Positions 1-12,301 of a DNA stretch of 64,000 bases are shown here, one piece after another. The translations under genes were made by a program, and so were the position numbers. Position 1 is the stretch's first letter. Each line of letters begins with the position of its first letter. The notes under the pieces are model-generated. The model saw only the letters and a list, made by a program, of their open reading frames with translations, was not told the origin of the DNA and made no database searches. The stretch is from contig KV425614.1 of NCBI GenBank assembly GCA_001632425.1, positions 48,709 through 112,708 of the forward strand. The letters run 5' to 3'. This DNA comes from Neolentinus lepideus HHB14362 ss-1 (taxonomy: Eukaryota; Basidiomycota; Agaricomycetes; Gloeophyllales; Gloeophyllaceae).

Positions 1-954
1 CGCAGCCAGCTCGTACGCGAGGGGCGCGATGGGGTCCTATACAATCAGTGATGGTCAGCCGACATCGCGGACGAGCCATAGTTGAGTATGGCTACGCACG
101 GACGGTGTCAAGAAGAATACGGTGACGTTCAGTCTGAGCAGCGCCATAGTCGTGACTGTCGAGTGCAGCCCGCTGTCGCCCAAGACGGCCACAACGGGTG
201 CACCGATAGATTTGGGAGGGAGAAGTGAGGAGAGGCGGTCGTACCACACAAACGACTGGACCTCTACGAGCTTGGAGAAGTGCGCGTACGAGATGTCGCT
301 GGCCCCATTCGCCTTCTGCTCGGACAGAGGATCCACGTCCCGCCCATAAAGGATGGACGACAGCGTCGCCGCGGCTGCCAGGGTCTGGGGAGCATCAATT
401 GGTGGCTGCACCACGCTGGATTGTTTGCCCTCGTGTCCGTTGTTGAGCAATTCAGCGTCATCCAGCCATGCCCTACCGAGAACAAACATGTCCCGATCGG
501 GGAACACCTCCGTGATATCGCAGGATATCCCCGCGGTCTCGAGGCGGTACGTGCGCTCGAGCTCCCTCTTGCCGTCTACGGCCCGCGTTTCGACCTTCAG
601 CAGGGTGAACTTTGGCGCGACGCGGAGCTGCCGGAATAGCTGGCCGATGGCGAATTTCTCGTCCAGGAAGAGGCGTTCGCATTCGGGAGAGGTGAGAGCG
701 ACGAAGGACGTTGCGATGCAGACGATACGGGAAGCGCATTTGAGTTGGACCTGGCGTTTTTGGGTGATTGGGTGGTCGGGAGATGCGGGTGCTAGTCGGG
801 GGGATGTGTCGGCGTACACGCGTTCCACAGAAATTGGACGAGCAAAGAATGAGCTATGGGTCGAGGTAGTGTCAATGGCTGTCTCGTTTGATAACTGATT
901 GAGAATGCTAACGTACCTCAGGAGGCGTTGCAGGTCTCCCTGAGCAGCTAGCAT
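1..954 (-). CDS. ANL-superfamily (AMP-binding) protein, N-terminal part, runs off the window
   Basis: The gene starts at 954 and reads left. The last part of the visible frame, around GAPVVAVLGDSGLHSTVTTM and ALLRLNVTVFFLTPS, resembles the opening of an acyl-CoA-synthetase or NRPS-like adenylation domain. The frame then meets a stop, which an intron removes: donor GTGCGT at 99, acceptor TATAG at 37. Joining 100 to 36 gives PSDPIAPLAYELAA, which continues the ANL pattern. Residues about 70-165 form a separate N-terminal segment (RLFLDEKFAIGQLFRQLRVA, ITEVFPDRDMF) that faintly recalls chorismate-lyase/UbiC-like proteins; that likeness is only an impression. A second, in-frame 63-bp intron (916-854, GTACGT to ATAG) is possible. 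The catalytic core lies outside the window, so the substrate is unknown. Confidence 0.6.
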
Positions 955-2356
955 TATTCGCTCAATGCCAGTGGTATCATCCGGGCATGTTATCTAGGCA
1001 ATGCATCAGTGCATCGCACAACAGACGGATAATTGGACGCTACCTCCACCGACGTCGAGGTATTACTGAAAAAGTCTAAGGATTTCGCTGCCATTGTAGT
1101 GGTTATGACTCTTGTTAAAGACGAGAGCAGAGGTAGTCGTGGTTTTATGTTCGATACCCCCAGAAACTGAAGCCATTCAATTGGCGACTGCTCCAAGACT
1201 CCCATACCAAAGACGAAGATGATCACTTCGTGAGATAGAATCATTGACAGAGCCACAGTTTCAGTGGTGGCTTCGCAGGTACAGGATTAGCAGCAGCATA
1301 AGTGGGAAGAAGACAGAAGTCTGTTTCCAACAGCTATACTCCTTGTTCTGCTCCCAACAACTATATTCCTTGTTCTGTTCATCCGCAGAGATGCCAGGCG
1401 TTGCCCGAACTCGGAGTAATCATCATCTACATGTTCTCTCGACGGAAAGGCGGCAAACATACTCAGATCCTGTCTTCGGCTCGGAATCTGTACGATAAAG
1501 ACCTCTGATTTTCTGCGTCTTCCATCTATGACGTGACACGAAGGGACTGTTTGAGTTGCAACCAATGCGATGGTGTCCTCCCTGGGTTGTGGTCGTATTT
1601 TAGGCTCTTGTGGTTCCACAGAACGTCCATCGCACCAATTCTGAGGGGCCATCGTGTACGTGCCCGGCTTCTGGTTGTCATCAAATTGCACGCCCAGTGT
1701 GACTGCAAGGCCACACGTAGTATATTCAAGAGGATCTTCAACTGTCTCCGGTCGCTTGCGCAGTATAGGCTAAGGAAATAGTCATCTGGTGATGAACCTA
1801 GGATCGGTTCTCTATGATCTGTGCCAAGGTTCACCCAAGGGCCAGGGAGTCGCGATTCCGGTGGTACAGCGTTCGGAGTGCAACCAACAAGTAGGCAAGT
1901 AAGCTTGTGTGTAGCGCACCATGAGGTGAAGGCTCGATTTGGGCTAGTCAGGTAAAGGTGAGAGTCGGAATGGTGAATGGTGAGAACAACATACCCAATG
2001 CAGTGGTCTGCGCGCGCCGGACGACTCTTTCTTTCGCGTTCGCTTCACACTAACAACTTCCTCGGGGCCCATAGGCGTCATCAGCTTGTACGCGAGCGCG
2101 TTCTGATCAGAGAGCTTAACGCATGATAGAACAGTGGAACTCCAGGCATGTTAATGCCAGGGTCCCGGTTTTAAGGGAATGCGAGGGTGGTTGAAGTGTG
2201 AAAGGCGTATCGATCCGACAATTATCTTCAAGATGCTTTCCATAGGGAGTTGCTAGAAAATCTTTATTAGATTCCCCCATCCGACCATCCGATTACAAGA
2301 CGACTCTTTTTTCGCGTAGCTTTCGCTGTCTTGAAGCCATCATCACTATCAGGGGA
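955..2356. other. Intergenic stretch with a 27-bp tandem duplication
   Basis: No convincing gene is seen; the open frames here are short and have no recognisable motifs. A 27-bp unit is present twice in tandem at 1327-1353 and 1354-1380 (core CTCCTTGTTCTGCTC / TTCCTTGTTCTGTTC). The sequence GACGACTCTTTCTTTCGCG near 2020 recurs in altered form near 2300. Confidence 0.4.
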
Positions 2357-2419
2357 TTTACTGTATGTAGTTGAAGGATGTCTGGTCGAACCAGAAATCC
2401 TTCAATCACATACAGTAAA
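2357..2419. repeat. 63-nt near-perfect hairpin (foldback)
   Basis: The 23-nt arm 2357-2379 is the reverse complement of 2397-2419 except for a two-base swap (GTAGTTG against CAATCAC). The intervening bases form a further stem, TCTGGT-CGA-ACCAGA. The whole segment can therefore fold into one long hairpin with a three-base loop. It has no coding potential that I recognise. It could be a very short foldback element or a small-RNA precursor. Confidence 0.7.
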
Positions 2420-2656
2420 TCGCGTAGCCTATCCTTCTGGATTCCGAATTCCTTTAAATTGTGTACGGGCTCAATTACTCGTCTCTAGACTTATCTTCCG
2501 CCCTTTGGTAAGTTTCAATGTGAGTTTCTCGTCGAGTGTACCCGTGCTTGCTAAATCATTTTCAGGATCTGAATGCTCCTTTTGCGAGGTGTGAAGAACA
2601 TCCTCAGCTATCACTAGTCAACATCAGCGCTGCTAGAACACTACATGCCGAAATTA

Positions 2657-3058
2657 CTGGCATCACCCGGTCCTTTACACACTCAAACATGTCCCCGAGC
2701 TCACTCACTCAAATCTGAGTCTTTTTCGGTCCTTAGTATCTCAAAATGTTTATATACTATAGAGCTTTAATACTGTCAAAAATATAGTACATTAGTAGAG
2801 TAGAGCTTGCGCTATAGCAAAATTTGCAGTGTGTAAAGGAGTGGGCCGGGTCCGGGTTCCCGGAGCCCAGTGTCTCAGATTTGGTATCTCAACTCAGAGT
2901 ATACCTACCGAGTGCAAAGTATGCTGGAATACGGTTTCCAGACCCTATACTATAGTATTGAATGTTATTGTAGCCTATCTATGTTGTACAGCTGGCAGGA
3001 AGCTGCAAACAGAACTGTGTAAAGGAGTGATGGTGTGTAAAGGACCGGGTAATGCCTG
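2657..3058. mobile_element. MITE of Tc1/mariner type, TA target site, 26-bp TIRs
   Basis: The left end 2657-2682 (CTGGCATCACCCGGTCCTTT plus ACACAC) matches the reverse complement of the right end 3033-3058 with about two mismatches. Both ends are bounded by TA (2655-2656 and 3059-3060), the target duplication of the Tc1/mariner superfamily. At 402 bp it is too short for a transposase. Sub-terminal copies of GTGTAAAGGAGTG occur inside near 2830 and 3017. The element is non-autonomous; the source transposon is not in this window. Confidence 0.65.
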
Positions 3059-3060
3059 TA

Positions 3061-4275
3061 CCGCGAGAAAGCTCGCCTCGGAAACGACCGTGCAATTACG
3101 CGGAGCTCTAAGAGATTGAACCAGTATCTTCTATCGTCTAGCTGCGACGGTTGGACATGGATCCTGATGTACTGGAACCCACATCAACACTCTTTAGGCC
3201 ACTATATCACTTCGTCGACTATCTGCTCGCAAAAAGAACAAACCCCATTTGACAGGTATTCTCAGAAAATGAAAGGACTCTTCCCGGGCCAACGCGTGGC
3301 CTCTAGACAGCGGAAGGCTCGAGCCACTCATCCCTGGGGTATAGTTTATGGGTGGTCCCTTGCATCTTGAAACACTAACGGGTTGCCCTCCCATTTTCAG
3401 GCTCCAGTACACGTCGTCTTCAACATCTCTCATCCTAGATTCGACATGGCTCCTTTCTCCGCCCTCGTCCTTGCCCGACTTTCGAAGTCAGAGCGACTAC
3501 AAAACAAACTGGACCGCTATATTGTATCGTCAAACCTAAAAGGGATGTGAGCTGGCTTCTGGTAAGCGTAGCCGCCGCATGTTTCCTTGGCAATTCCGTT
3601 CATTTTGGTTCGGTGCCGATGGGCGTCAGGTCATCGAGTCTTTATGTCATCAACTCCGGACCACGATAATTAACATCTAATCGCTGCCTGGATCTCGATT
3701 GCTCAATCAAATCTACCCCCGAACTCGTCGCTCAACGCCCGGTAAGGTTTCGCCCAATAGGGACAAACCTAATACCTTCGTTTCATCAGGCCCTAGGGAT
3801 GCTCGCAATAATGTTACAGTGATGCAGTGCATCAGACAGGTTACTTCACAAACCCTTCACGATTACAACTCCTAGAGCGGCACGACTAGGAAAACATTTA
3901 CGTCCATCTTACAGCCCAATTCTTCTCGCAGTACAATGCCAATGCTATCTACTCCCGTTCCGGAGTCCTTCAGTAGCACTTGAACTCGACGCACTCGCGC
4001 TATCATCGTCCACCCGAAATTTGTTAAAGTGGGTACACCCGATATCATCTTCTGACTATCATCCTGGACGCACAACGAAGGATGACCAAAGGTAACTGCA
4101 AATCTATTGATAGCATGCGATCCACCATGCTTAGCCCCTCTTGTGTCGGCACACCGTGCTTCTCATGGCGTAGGGTATGTACATGTCCAGTCTCACCGAA
4201 AGAGATAAAATAAGGTATGTTATAATACAATGGCAGGGCCACCGAGTGATGCTGAACAAGACAAACGTCGATGAA
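3061..4275. other. Intergenic, no gene recognised
   Basis: Only short frames without motifs are present on either strand. The right end leads into the 3' side of the quinone reductase gene. Confidence 0.4.
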
Positions 4276-5287
4276 CTAGTTCTTGACCTTGGATACGATC
4301 TCGTAGAAGCCCTTGCCCTGCAGGGTGGCAATCTCGATCTCGAGATCAGTGGGCTGGCGGGAACCATCAGAGTTGGCGAAGGTACCGGCGCCCCATGGAG
4401 AGCCTGCAGAAACGCGCACACTATTAGGCTGGTCTGCGATTCGGATAATTGGAATACTCACCACCACGGACTTCGGTCAAGTTTGCCAGGTGCGCGAAGG
4501 TGTACTTGTAGCCTAGCGGCACGTAGATGATGCCGTGGTGGACAAGGGTCGACATCGCAGCCATGAGAGTGGATTCCTGGCCCCCACCAGGAGCGCCAGT
4601 GGAAACAAAGAGACCAGCGTACTTGCCACAAAGGGCAGTGCTAGCCCAGAGCGGACCCGTGGAGTCCCAGAATGCCTACAAACCCGTGAGCTGAGCACCG
4701 AGTATCATCTCAGGTGATACTGACCTTCCATTGGACGGGGAAGTTGCCGTACCGAGTGGGGATACCGAACAGGAAACCGTCGTAGTTCTTGAGGTCCAAG
4801 GGGTCCATGATAGGGTAGTCAGGCTTGGGCGGCGCCTTGACCAACTTCAAGATCTCCGGAGAAAGCGTCTCCGCGACCCTATCAGCAGGACCAGTTTATT
4901 GAGTTGTGTGTTTCAAACACCACTGCTCAGGCAAGACGTACTGGAAGATGGACGCATTCCCACCGGCGCCCTCAATACCACTCTTGATGGCCTCGGCCAC
5001 TGAACCGACGATCAGCACGGGGTCGACGGGACGATGAGGGAGGGCGATGATGAGACGACGATGCACGTACGTTTGGCAACATGGCCGTACATCGTGTAGA
5101 CGACGATCGCGAGTCTAGGGGACGACATGATGGGATCTGCAGTGTAAGTTGTGGGTTGTAGCTCAGTGTCAGCCGGAGCTGGGGTATTTGTACTATCGGT
5201 TGTTGGTTGCTGGCCTAATCGAGATCGTTTGCTCTGACCGCCGTCTTCAGGCAAGTCGTCTTTTCGGCGTTTCGAGGGAAAACACAT
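4276..5287 (-). CDS. Flavodoxin-like NAD(P)H:quinone oxidoreductase (WrbA family), 5 exons
   Basis: Exons: 5287-5071, 4999-4942, 4878-4725, 4675-4462, 4403-4276, giving 256 residues. All introns are GT-AG and 48-71 bp long. The protein reduces quinones by two electrons with FMN and NAD(P)H and protects the cytosol from redox cycling; in wood-decay fungi the family acts on lignin-derived benzoquinones. The flavodoxin fold starts at [19 protein letters not shown] (residue 54), the FMN-phosphate loop. [18 protein letters not shown] and [14 protein letters not shown] are the conserved WrbA segments, and the C-terminus has [19 protein letters not shown]. The 53-residue leader starting MCFPSKRRK is basic and Thr/Pro-rich; basidiomycete homologues often begin MCFPS, which is why I chose this start. 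The frame is intact, so the gene is probably functional. Confidence 0.93.
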
Positions 5288-7727
5288 TCACACCAACTGC
5301 GTATGAGTGAGCGATCGGTATCTGCCCCTAAGAACACATTGTTCGATCTTCCTTATGAAGCTTGGCCAACCCGTATTTCGTTATGTTTATGAACTCGTGA
5401 GTCCTTCGTGAGAGGGCACATCTGGTTTCGGACAGATGGAATTCGGCGCTGATTCAGCTTAGGGTGCTTCTTCCTGAGATAATGAAAGACGAGCGAGGTA
5501 AGCTAAAGATATCGACTTCCTGGAGCAGTCTTCACCGAGAAATTTGGAGGAGGATTGCTAAGGACTGAGTGCGGGACGCAAATCCGCAACCACGTTGTGA
5601 TCGATATCTCAGACTGGATCTACGGGCTTCATCATCACACATTTATCCCGCAATGGATATTCTTCTACATAGAACTGCGACGCAGCCTTTCCTTATTACA
5701 ATCGCGAGGAAGGAAGAATGGAGGCTGTTGATTATTCCACTGATATGACAAAATAAACGCCGTCATTACTCAGACTGTTACTCAGTAAGGAACGCAACGT
5801 GAGAACGGTGCGAAAATGCGATGGACTATACCATCCTCGCAGTGCAGTTCACCAGCTTGTCAGCGTAGTGATATTCTGAGATAATCGGCCCGGCCTCGGA
5901 ACGACCTTGGAGCAGTTCGTGGTTCGGTTCAAATTTGATCAATCTGTTCGTCCCACTGCCCCTGCAGCCATTATAAAGATGGAGGCGAATCTACAGAGGA
6001 CAGTCAAAAACACAATTTGGACTGGGTCGGATGTTTTTCACTTCCTCTGATATGGAGGATTGTGAGAGTTCGCGATCTCGACATCAGGAAGACATGATGT
6101 ATTGTACGTACCTCTGTTGCCGCGGACTTGGGCCAAAAACAATGCCTAGTCTTTTTGGGCTTCCAAAGATTGGCTGCGCCGCGCCTCTTGAATCGGACAC
6201 CTGGGGTGAGTCTAAAACTCCGATGAGATTCGTGCACAGCACGCCGGAACCATGAAGTTAGCCTCTGAGATCAGGAAGCGAAGACAAGAGGCGAGAAGGG
6301 GCGCTCAAAGACCTCTCGTACAGGACAACTTCAGTTCACCATCCTGACTCTAAAATTGGCGGTCATGGCGGAAGGTGCGTTAAACACTTCAGGTGGTTTG
6401 CTGCATAAGAGACATGCAACATAGCGACGACGGGTCATGTTAACGTTGAAGCTTTCTGGGTCTATATTGGATAGTCGCTAGACAACTCTTTGTCTGGAAA
6501 CAGAATGAGCATCAGAATATATTGTTAGACGATTCAGGTAACGTCATGACGCACCCTCTTCAGATGCAAAGTTGCGCAGGCGAAGATGTCTGGACCCGCC
6601 TGAGCATCAGCGAAACGGACTGATGCTCCGGTATAAAACCGCGGCGTGAAGCTCTCATAGAGCAGAGTTCTATCTTCCCTTCTTATTTCTGTGAACAGGA
6701 CCAGGAACCCTCTGAGGGAATCAGATATGTCAGCGGCATCCTCCTTAGTATGCACTGCCGAACTTTGTGGATCCTACAGGGATCACTGCTGAGATCAATG
6801 TGGACATAGCCTGGGGTGTAGCTCTGGTACAATCTCATGCTGCCGAATGAGCCACGAACGACATAGTCAGAAGGAGATAGTATCACCAGGAACCTTATAG
6901 AAACAGCCAATCAAAGAGCAAATTTTGACCTGTGCACAAGACAGTATGGACACACATCGACGACGGCACGCAACACAATATCGAGTCTGTCATCCAAACT
7001 GCGAAGCGACGCCCGCGGGACTGTCTGCCCTATGGCTAAGGAGTGTCAATGAACGGGGCACTTGTGACGTCCTCACTCGCCTTGAGATGAACGTTATACA
7101 TGACCAACACCGCGAAAGCCGACAAGAAAGGGTAGATCTAGGGCCACACAGTGCCGACTCGGACAGAGGTGAAGAGTAGTCGAATATGGGATGTATAGAA
7201 AGCGGCTGAACACGTTAAAAGATGCACATGACGCTGCCGGCCTTAAGCTGCGACATATTATGTGGGTTCAGTTCACGATTGCGAAGTACGGGTCTTGAAG
7301 CTGGGAAGCTGGACCTAACATGGAGGCAAAAATTGAACGCGACCGGGGATGTTGTGGAAAGGAGAAGACAAGGAGAAAATGTTGAAACTTCACAGAGCCA
7401 CAAACTTTACTTTCGCGATCAGCCACAGACGCGTGCGTGGTGGCTTCGCGCAAGTACTCGGCACTTCCAAGTCTCTTGCCACCACTTGTATCGCCTTTGA
7501 AATACTATCCTTACTCCTGCCTACGTAGAATCCATCGTCATTGCTTCTGGGAGCCACCTCACATTCAGATAAAGGAACGCAGCCGGGACCTTCCATCTCT
7601 TTGCGAGCAGACCAAACTTTCCGTCATTGTAGCGGATCCGCAGGAGGAAACACAATGTGCGTGAATGTCGACAATACTACGTTTCCAATACGCTTGAGCA
7701 GTCCCTTCTTTACTCCTAGTGCCTTCG
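5288..7727. other. Intergenic, no gene recognised
   Basis: About 2.4 kb in which every open frame is under 100 residues and none carries a motif I know. The last part is the upstream region of the CSN3 gene; no clear TATA box was picked out. Confidence 0.4.
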
Positions 7728-9809
7728 ATGATGAACGACCCATTGCCAACGCCTCCTCTGCAAACTGCAGCCGCCGAACCCCCTCCGCCACCGGACGATC
7801 CGCCTGCCTCGGACGTCAGCAACTCACTTGAAGGCCTCCTAGTGCAAATCACGTCTCAGGATGATTACGAAATTCTAAACCATATGCTACGGATATTCGC
7901 ACCAATAGAAGTGAGGGAGACGATACTGGGCAGTCTATTACCGGGTGGCGCAGATCCCTTGCAGGCATTGGATGTGAAAAGGAACACACTTGGGATACTG
8001 TACCTCCTGTGAGTGCTTTCTCCGGCGATCATGTCCAACACACGTTGAATCATCCTTTCCTCGTGAAATCACACCTGCTACCTCTATGATGCTTCTGTTC
8101 ATTATCCTTGCAATATTCATGCTCCCTTGAGCTCAGATCAGCGCGACTGCAGGTCAATGCTGCTGCCGCTCCGCCCCCGCAATTCATTGAGGCGTTCTGT
8201 CAAGACTTTGACCCCGAGCAAGCGAGACTAGCGCCTGAAAGGGGTATGTTGGTATATGGCAGCCCTACCACAGCCACCTGCAGTGATTGAACCGGTAGAC
8301 TAACTATTCGTCTAGTTACCTTCCTTGCAAAAGGGATTCTACAGTTAGGCCAGCAAGCGAACGAAGTAAGTCTCGTCTCTTGTGACTGCACTCTGCGGTA
8401 CAGGATGGCTTATCGCTTGGTCCTCGCCTGTCCCATGTCTAGGCAATATTCTCCGTGAAGGCACTGGCTGACCTGCTAGTGCGCTTCCCTCCAAGTCTAC
8501 ATTATCTCACACCTCTGCATGCCCTCTTCATGACCGTACGTCTCACACACTCCTTCTCAATCTAATGCTTATCTTGATCTTTTCATGCAGGCCTGCGTTG
8601 CAAACCGACTTTTTGCCAGCGCAACGCCCATCCTCTCCGAGTCAATCACTGAGATCGACATCGCCCTCTTCCCCGACCTCCATTACACCGACAATCTCGT
8701 GTACCACTACGCCGGCGGCTTTGCGTATGCTGCGCTCAACCAGTGGGAGGAGGTACGTATCTTCGTAGTCAATATTCCTTTTTACTACGGGGTGGAACTG
8801 ATCATCGTGGTTTGACTAGGCAGAGGAGTTCTTTGAGATCGTCGTTGGCGCACCGGCACAAGTGCCCAGTGCCATACAGCTGGAGGCTGGGAAGAAGTTG
8901 ATTCTGGTGCAGCTTATCAAAGATGGAAAGGTTGGTCGTTTCTCATTTTATCATCTTCTCTGTTAAGGCGACTACGTCGGCTGACTGAGACTTCGTTACG
9001 AACAGTCGGCGGCTTTACCACGATATACCAACCCCAATCTACAAAGGCTGCTCAAGAACACCCCGTACTTCGGGCTGAACCGGCACTACCCGCAACAGCA
9101 AGCGCAACTGCGAATACTCATTGAGAAGGAGAAGGAGACATTTGAGAAGGTTCGTGCTTTCGTCGCTTGGACTTCACTCCAAGGATACCCACCCAAAGTG
9201 CCTTTTGCCTGGGTGCTTGCAGGATCAGAACATAGGCCTAGTGAAGCTGATGTTGGAGCATGCACCGAGATGGGCGATCAAGAAACTCACTGGGACGTAC
9301 CTGACGCTAAGTATCCCCGAAATTGGGAAGGCGATCAGTATGGAGGGTCAGGACGAGGCCGTGCAGCGGATCATTCTGAGCATGGTGAGCACCTGCAACT
9401 TCTACGGACTCGCTTTTAGTCATCAGTCGACTGTACGCTGATCTATCCCGGATAGATTGAGAAAGGAGAGATCGACGCTTGGCTCTCGATGGATGGCATT
9501 GTGACCTTCAACGACTCGCCTCCCACCGTCCCTACACGCATACTAACCAGAACGGAGATTGATGTCGCTCTGAAGGAGGCGCAGCGCCAGGCCGCCATCC
9601 TGAGTGCGCTAGAGCGCGAGATCGGAAAGAGCAGAGATTTCCTTGTGAAGGTGGGTCGTCGTTGCGTCTTTGTTACGCGCGCTGGATTGACTGATTTTGG
9701 CGGGCAGGCGGCGAGGGTGAAGGATAACGACTGGGTGGGCCCCGGCGTCCCAGATGAAGACTTGATGTTTGGGGTTACGCCCAGTGGCTCTTGGGCGGAA
9801 GATGCTTGA
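7728..9809 (+). CDS. csn3: COP9 signalosome complex subunit 3 (PCI-domain protein), 10 exons
   Basis: Exons: 7728-8008, 8137-8243, 8316-8365, 8443-8535, 8591-8752, 8820-8930, 9006-9149, 9223-9384, 9456-9650, 9708-9809, giving 468 residues; human CSN3 has 423. The COP9 signalosome removes NEDD8 from cullin-RING ligases, and CSN3 is one of its PCI scaffold subunits. Residues 1-35 are Pro/Ala-rich. The helical-repeat region includes YLTPLHALFMTACVANRLFA and TDNLVYHYAGGFAYAALNQW. The PCI/winged-helix part lies at about 317-400 (KLMLEHAPRWAIKKLTGTYL, then TLSIPEIGKAI and IEKGEIDAWLSMDGIVTF). The C-terminal tail is helical and ends GSWAEDA. A second in-frame ATG three bases downstream (7731) could be used instead. 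The subunit assignment rests on overall resemblance; CSN3 fits better than other PCI proteins such as RPN3. Confidence 0.85.
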
Positions 9810-10164
9810 AGATTGAGGGCGCTTCTGTGTATCAATTGTTGTAATGTGTTTTCGATGCTGTGAAGTGAATTGTAAGCTTGCTCTCTCATCCATGGTTCGA
9901 GTCCTCTATTGGAACCGGGTCTTTCCTTAGTAAGACCGGGCATCCATTAGTGCCCACAAAGTTAACGTGGTGTTGTCCTGATATTGATATACCGTGGGCT
10001 TCACACTGCGGGAGTCTCACTCTTTGAGGACCTGCAAAATGTTGATAAAAATGAATATCCCATATAATTACTTTGGCAAACCATTCTGTCAAAGAGAAAA
10101 GTATATACTAAGGGAATAGTCAACAGACTGGACGAAATATTATCCATTTTATTACCTTCAAGAT

Positions 10165-10469
10165 NNNNNNNNNNNNNNNNNNNNNNNNNNNNNNNNNNNN
10201 NNNNNNNNNNNNNNNNNNNNNNNNNNNNNNNNNNNNNNNNNNNNNNNNNNNNNNNNNNNNNNNNNNNNNNNNNNNNNNNNNNNNNNNNNNNNNNNNNNNN
10301 NNNNNNNNNNNNNNNNNNNNNNNNNNNNNNNNNNNNNNNNNNNNNNNNNNNNNNNNNNNNNNNNNNNNNNNNNNNNNNNNNNNNNNNNNNNNNNNNNNNN
10401 NNNNNNNNNNNNNNNNNNNNNNNNNNNNNNNNNNNNNNNNNNNNNNNNNNNNNNNNNNNNNNNNNNNNN
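10165..10469. other. Assembly gap (305 N)
   Basis: A run of undetermined bases inside the left arm of the long-TIR element. The gap probably reflects the inverted repeat or the adjacent minisatellite confusing assembly, so the gap size may be only an estimate. Confidence 0.95.
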
Positions 10470-10658
10470 GCCATAAGTGCCCACTAATCACATGACACCC
10501 AATACTTGCCAAGGTAGTAGGTAGATAGGTAGGTATATTTTGGCAAGAGTCCCAACAATGAATTCCGCATCGTTGGCCAGATGCACGGTGCACTATTACA
10601 TATTCATCATTATCTATTACTACATAGAGTAGTTGTCATGGGCATAGATCTTGTGGGC

Positions 10659-10761
10659 GGTCAGTGGGCAATCACTGGGCAGTCAACGGGCAATCACCGG
10701 GTGGTCAATGGGCAATCACTGGGCAGTCAACAGGCAATCACTGGGCAGTCAATGGGCAATA
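10659..10761. repeat. 11-bp minisatellite, about nine units
   Basis: Alternating units GGGCAATCACT and GGGCAGTCAAC/T repeat in tandem, so the higher-order period is 22 bp. The array lies inside the long-TIR element next to the assembly gap. Confidence 0.8.
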
Positions 10762-10895
10762 CATTTTGATGGAGTCAGGAATATATATTTTCCGACTCAC
10801 TTTTGGATGACACCAAAATGTGAAATAATATATTATATAATAATGTAATTAAAAAGGCTGAACATTATTAAAAGTATGGATAGCCATTTAGGCGG

Positions 10896-12301
10896 TGACA
10901 GGCTACAACACACAACAACCACCAAAAACACCTAGAAAACGCGGAGGGAACTCCGTCCAAAAGTGTCGGCAGTCGAAGGGTAGAAAGGTAAAGCTCAGGG
11001 GAGGTGAGGAAGGCAAAACAGAACACTAAATGGCACCGTATATCTCCTGTGAGTCGACCCAGATGCTCTACGCAACTCCTAACTCTCTAAAATTCTGAAA
11101 CGACACTTCTCGGTGCCGACTCGGCGCTTCTCGGAGGATATTCGGTACTGGGCAAGACCAGCTGTCCGTTGGAAGGACTCGGAAGGGTGAAAGACAATAG
11201 CTCAGAAGGTTCCTCCACGCCGGAGGACTCTAGGACGGAATAGAACACAACGCGGACGCAGTAAAACGCAGTAAGAACGCAATGGAGACGATAAGACGCA
11301 ATGCAAACGCGAGACCTCACGCCGAGGCCGACTAGAACACAATTTTGAACGCAGCAAGACTTTGAGATGTGAAAGGTGAACTAATTTCGATGGTGACCCG
11401 TATGGGGGTCCGGAATGATCTGGTGGGGGTCCGAGAATACAGGGTGTCTAAAGTACTAAGTAACCCAAACGTCCGAAATCTACTAAGTCCGAAGCTCCTT
11501 CGTCTATCAAATCATGCCATATGCAACAAATGAGAATATACATCCGAAAACATACTGCCACAGCACGCCATATGCCTAACCGAGTACCGCGAATGTTCCG
11601 AAATACGCTCGGTGCCTTAGAAACAACAGGTCCGAAGGAAAACCTTCCAAAATTGCTCCATCCAAAGTGTCGGCGCCCACGAATGACTTGTATGAGCTGA
11701 CTCGCATCGTGAACATCGTAAGGATAGTCGACAAAGGTCCGCGATGGCATCGGAGCAGCAAGGAGGGTCCGCAGCACCTGAACTCGGTGTGTCCAGTCAA
11801 CTCGGAGGTGCCGCATGGTCAAACGGAGGATAGGATCATCGCAAGTGTGTAAGGGAGACTGGATACAGTCAACTCGGCATGGATAAGCTCAGGATAGAGG
11901 TGCCGAGAGTGCCGAGTGTAGTGAAATCGCTGACATTGGGGGGTTCCGAAGGTCCTGAATGCTGACTAGCCTTGCAACGTCCACATGGTGATGTTCTGGA
12001 GAACGTAGGAGGTCCGCCGATAACGTCGGTGCTGCTCTTGAGGTGCGTAATGGTCACTTGGTCATCTCAGCATACAGTAAAGGCTCCGAGGATCTCCGAG
12101 GATGCGGTGGTGAAGTACTGAAACTCGGCGCTATGTCTAAGTGCATCGGTTGTAGCAGGCGTATGGCTCGGAGCTCAGATATGAAGTACGTCGGAGCATG
12201 GAGATGTGTCGGAGGTGAATGGGAGTGGTGGAGTGCTTCGAGAAGTCGTTAGAAACACCGAAAATGCGTTTTCGGAGGCTAGCGGCGCCTGAGGCCTATC
12301 A
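10896..12301. mobile_element. Solo LTR-like element, copy 1 (1.4 kb, TG...CA ends)
   Basis: It begins TGACAGGCTACAACACACAA and ends GGCCTATCA, with a 4-bp direct repeat GCGG on each side (10892-10895 and 12302-12305). The same sequence recurs at 15539-16881 with its own 4-bp flank repeat. TG...CA ends, a short target duplication and no coding interior point to a solo LTR of a retrotransposon, though a non-autonomous element is possible. This copy is rich in TCGG/CCGA motifs. Confidence 0.6.

Noticed and set aside
1287..1691. 134-codon minus-strand frame upstream of the ANL gene
   Set aside because: Contains the 27-bp tandem duplication, shows no recognisable domain and has no supporting neighbour.
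9890..9925. GGTTCGAGTCC resembling a tRNA T-loop
   Set aside because: No pairing T stem, D arm or acceptor stem nearby.
10001..10593. Long minus-strand open frames across the N run
   Set aside because: They exist only because undetermined bases contain no stop codons.
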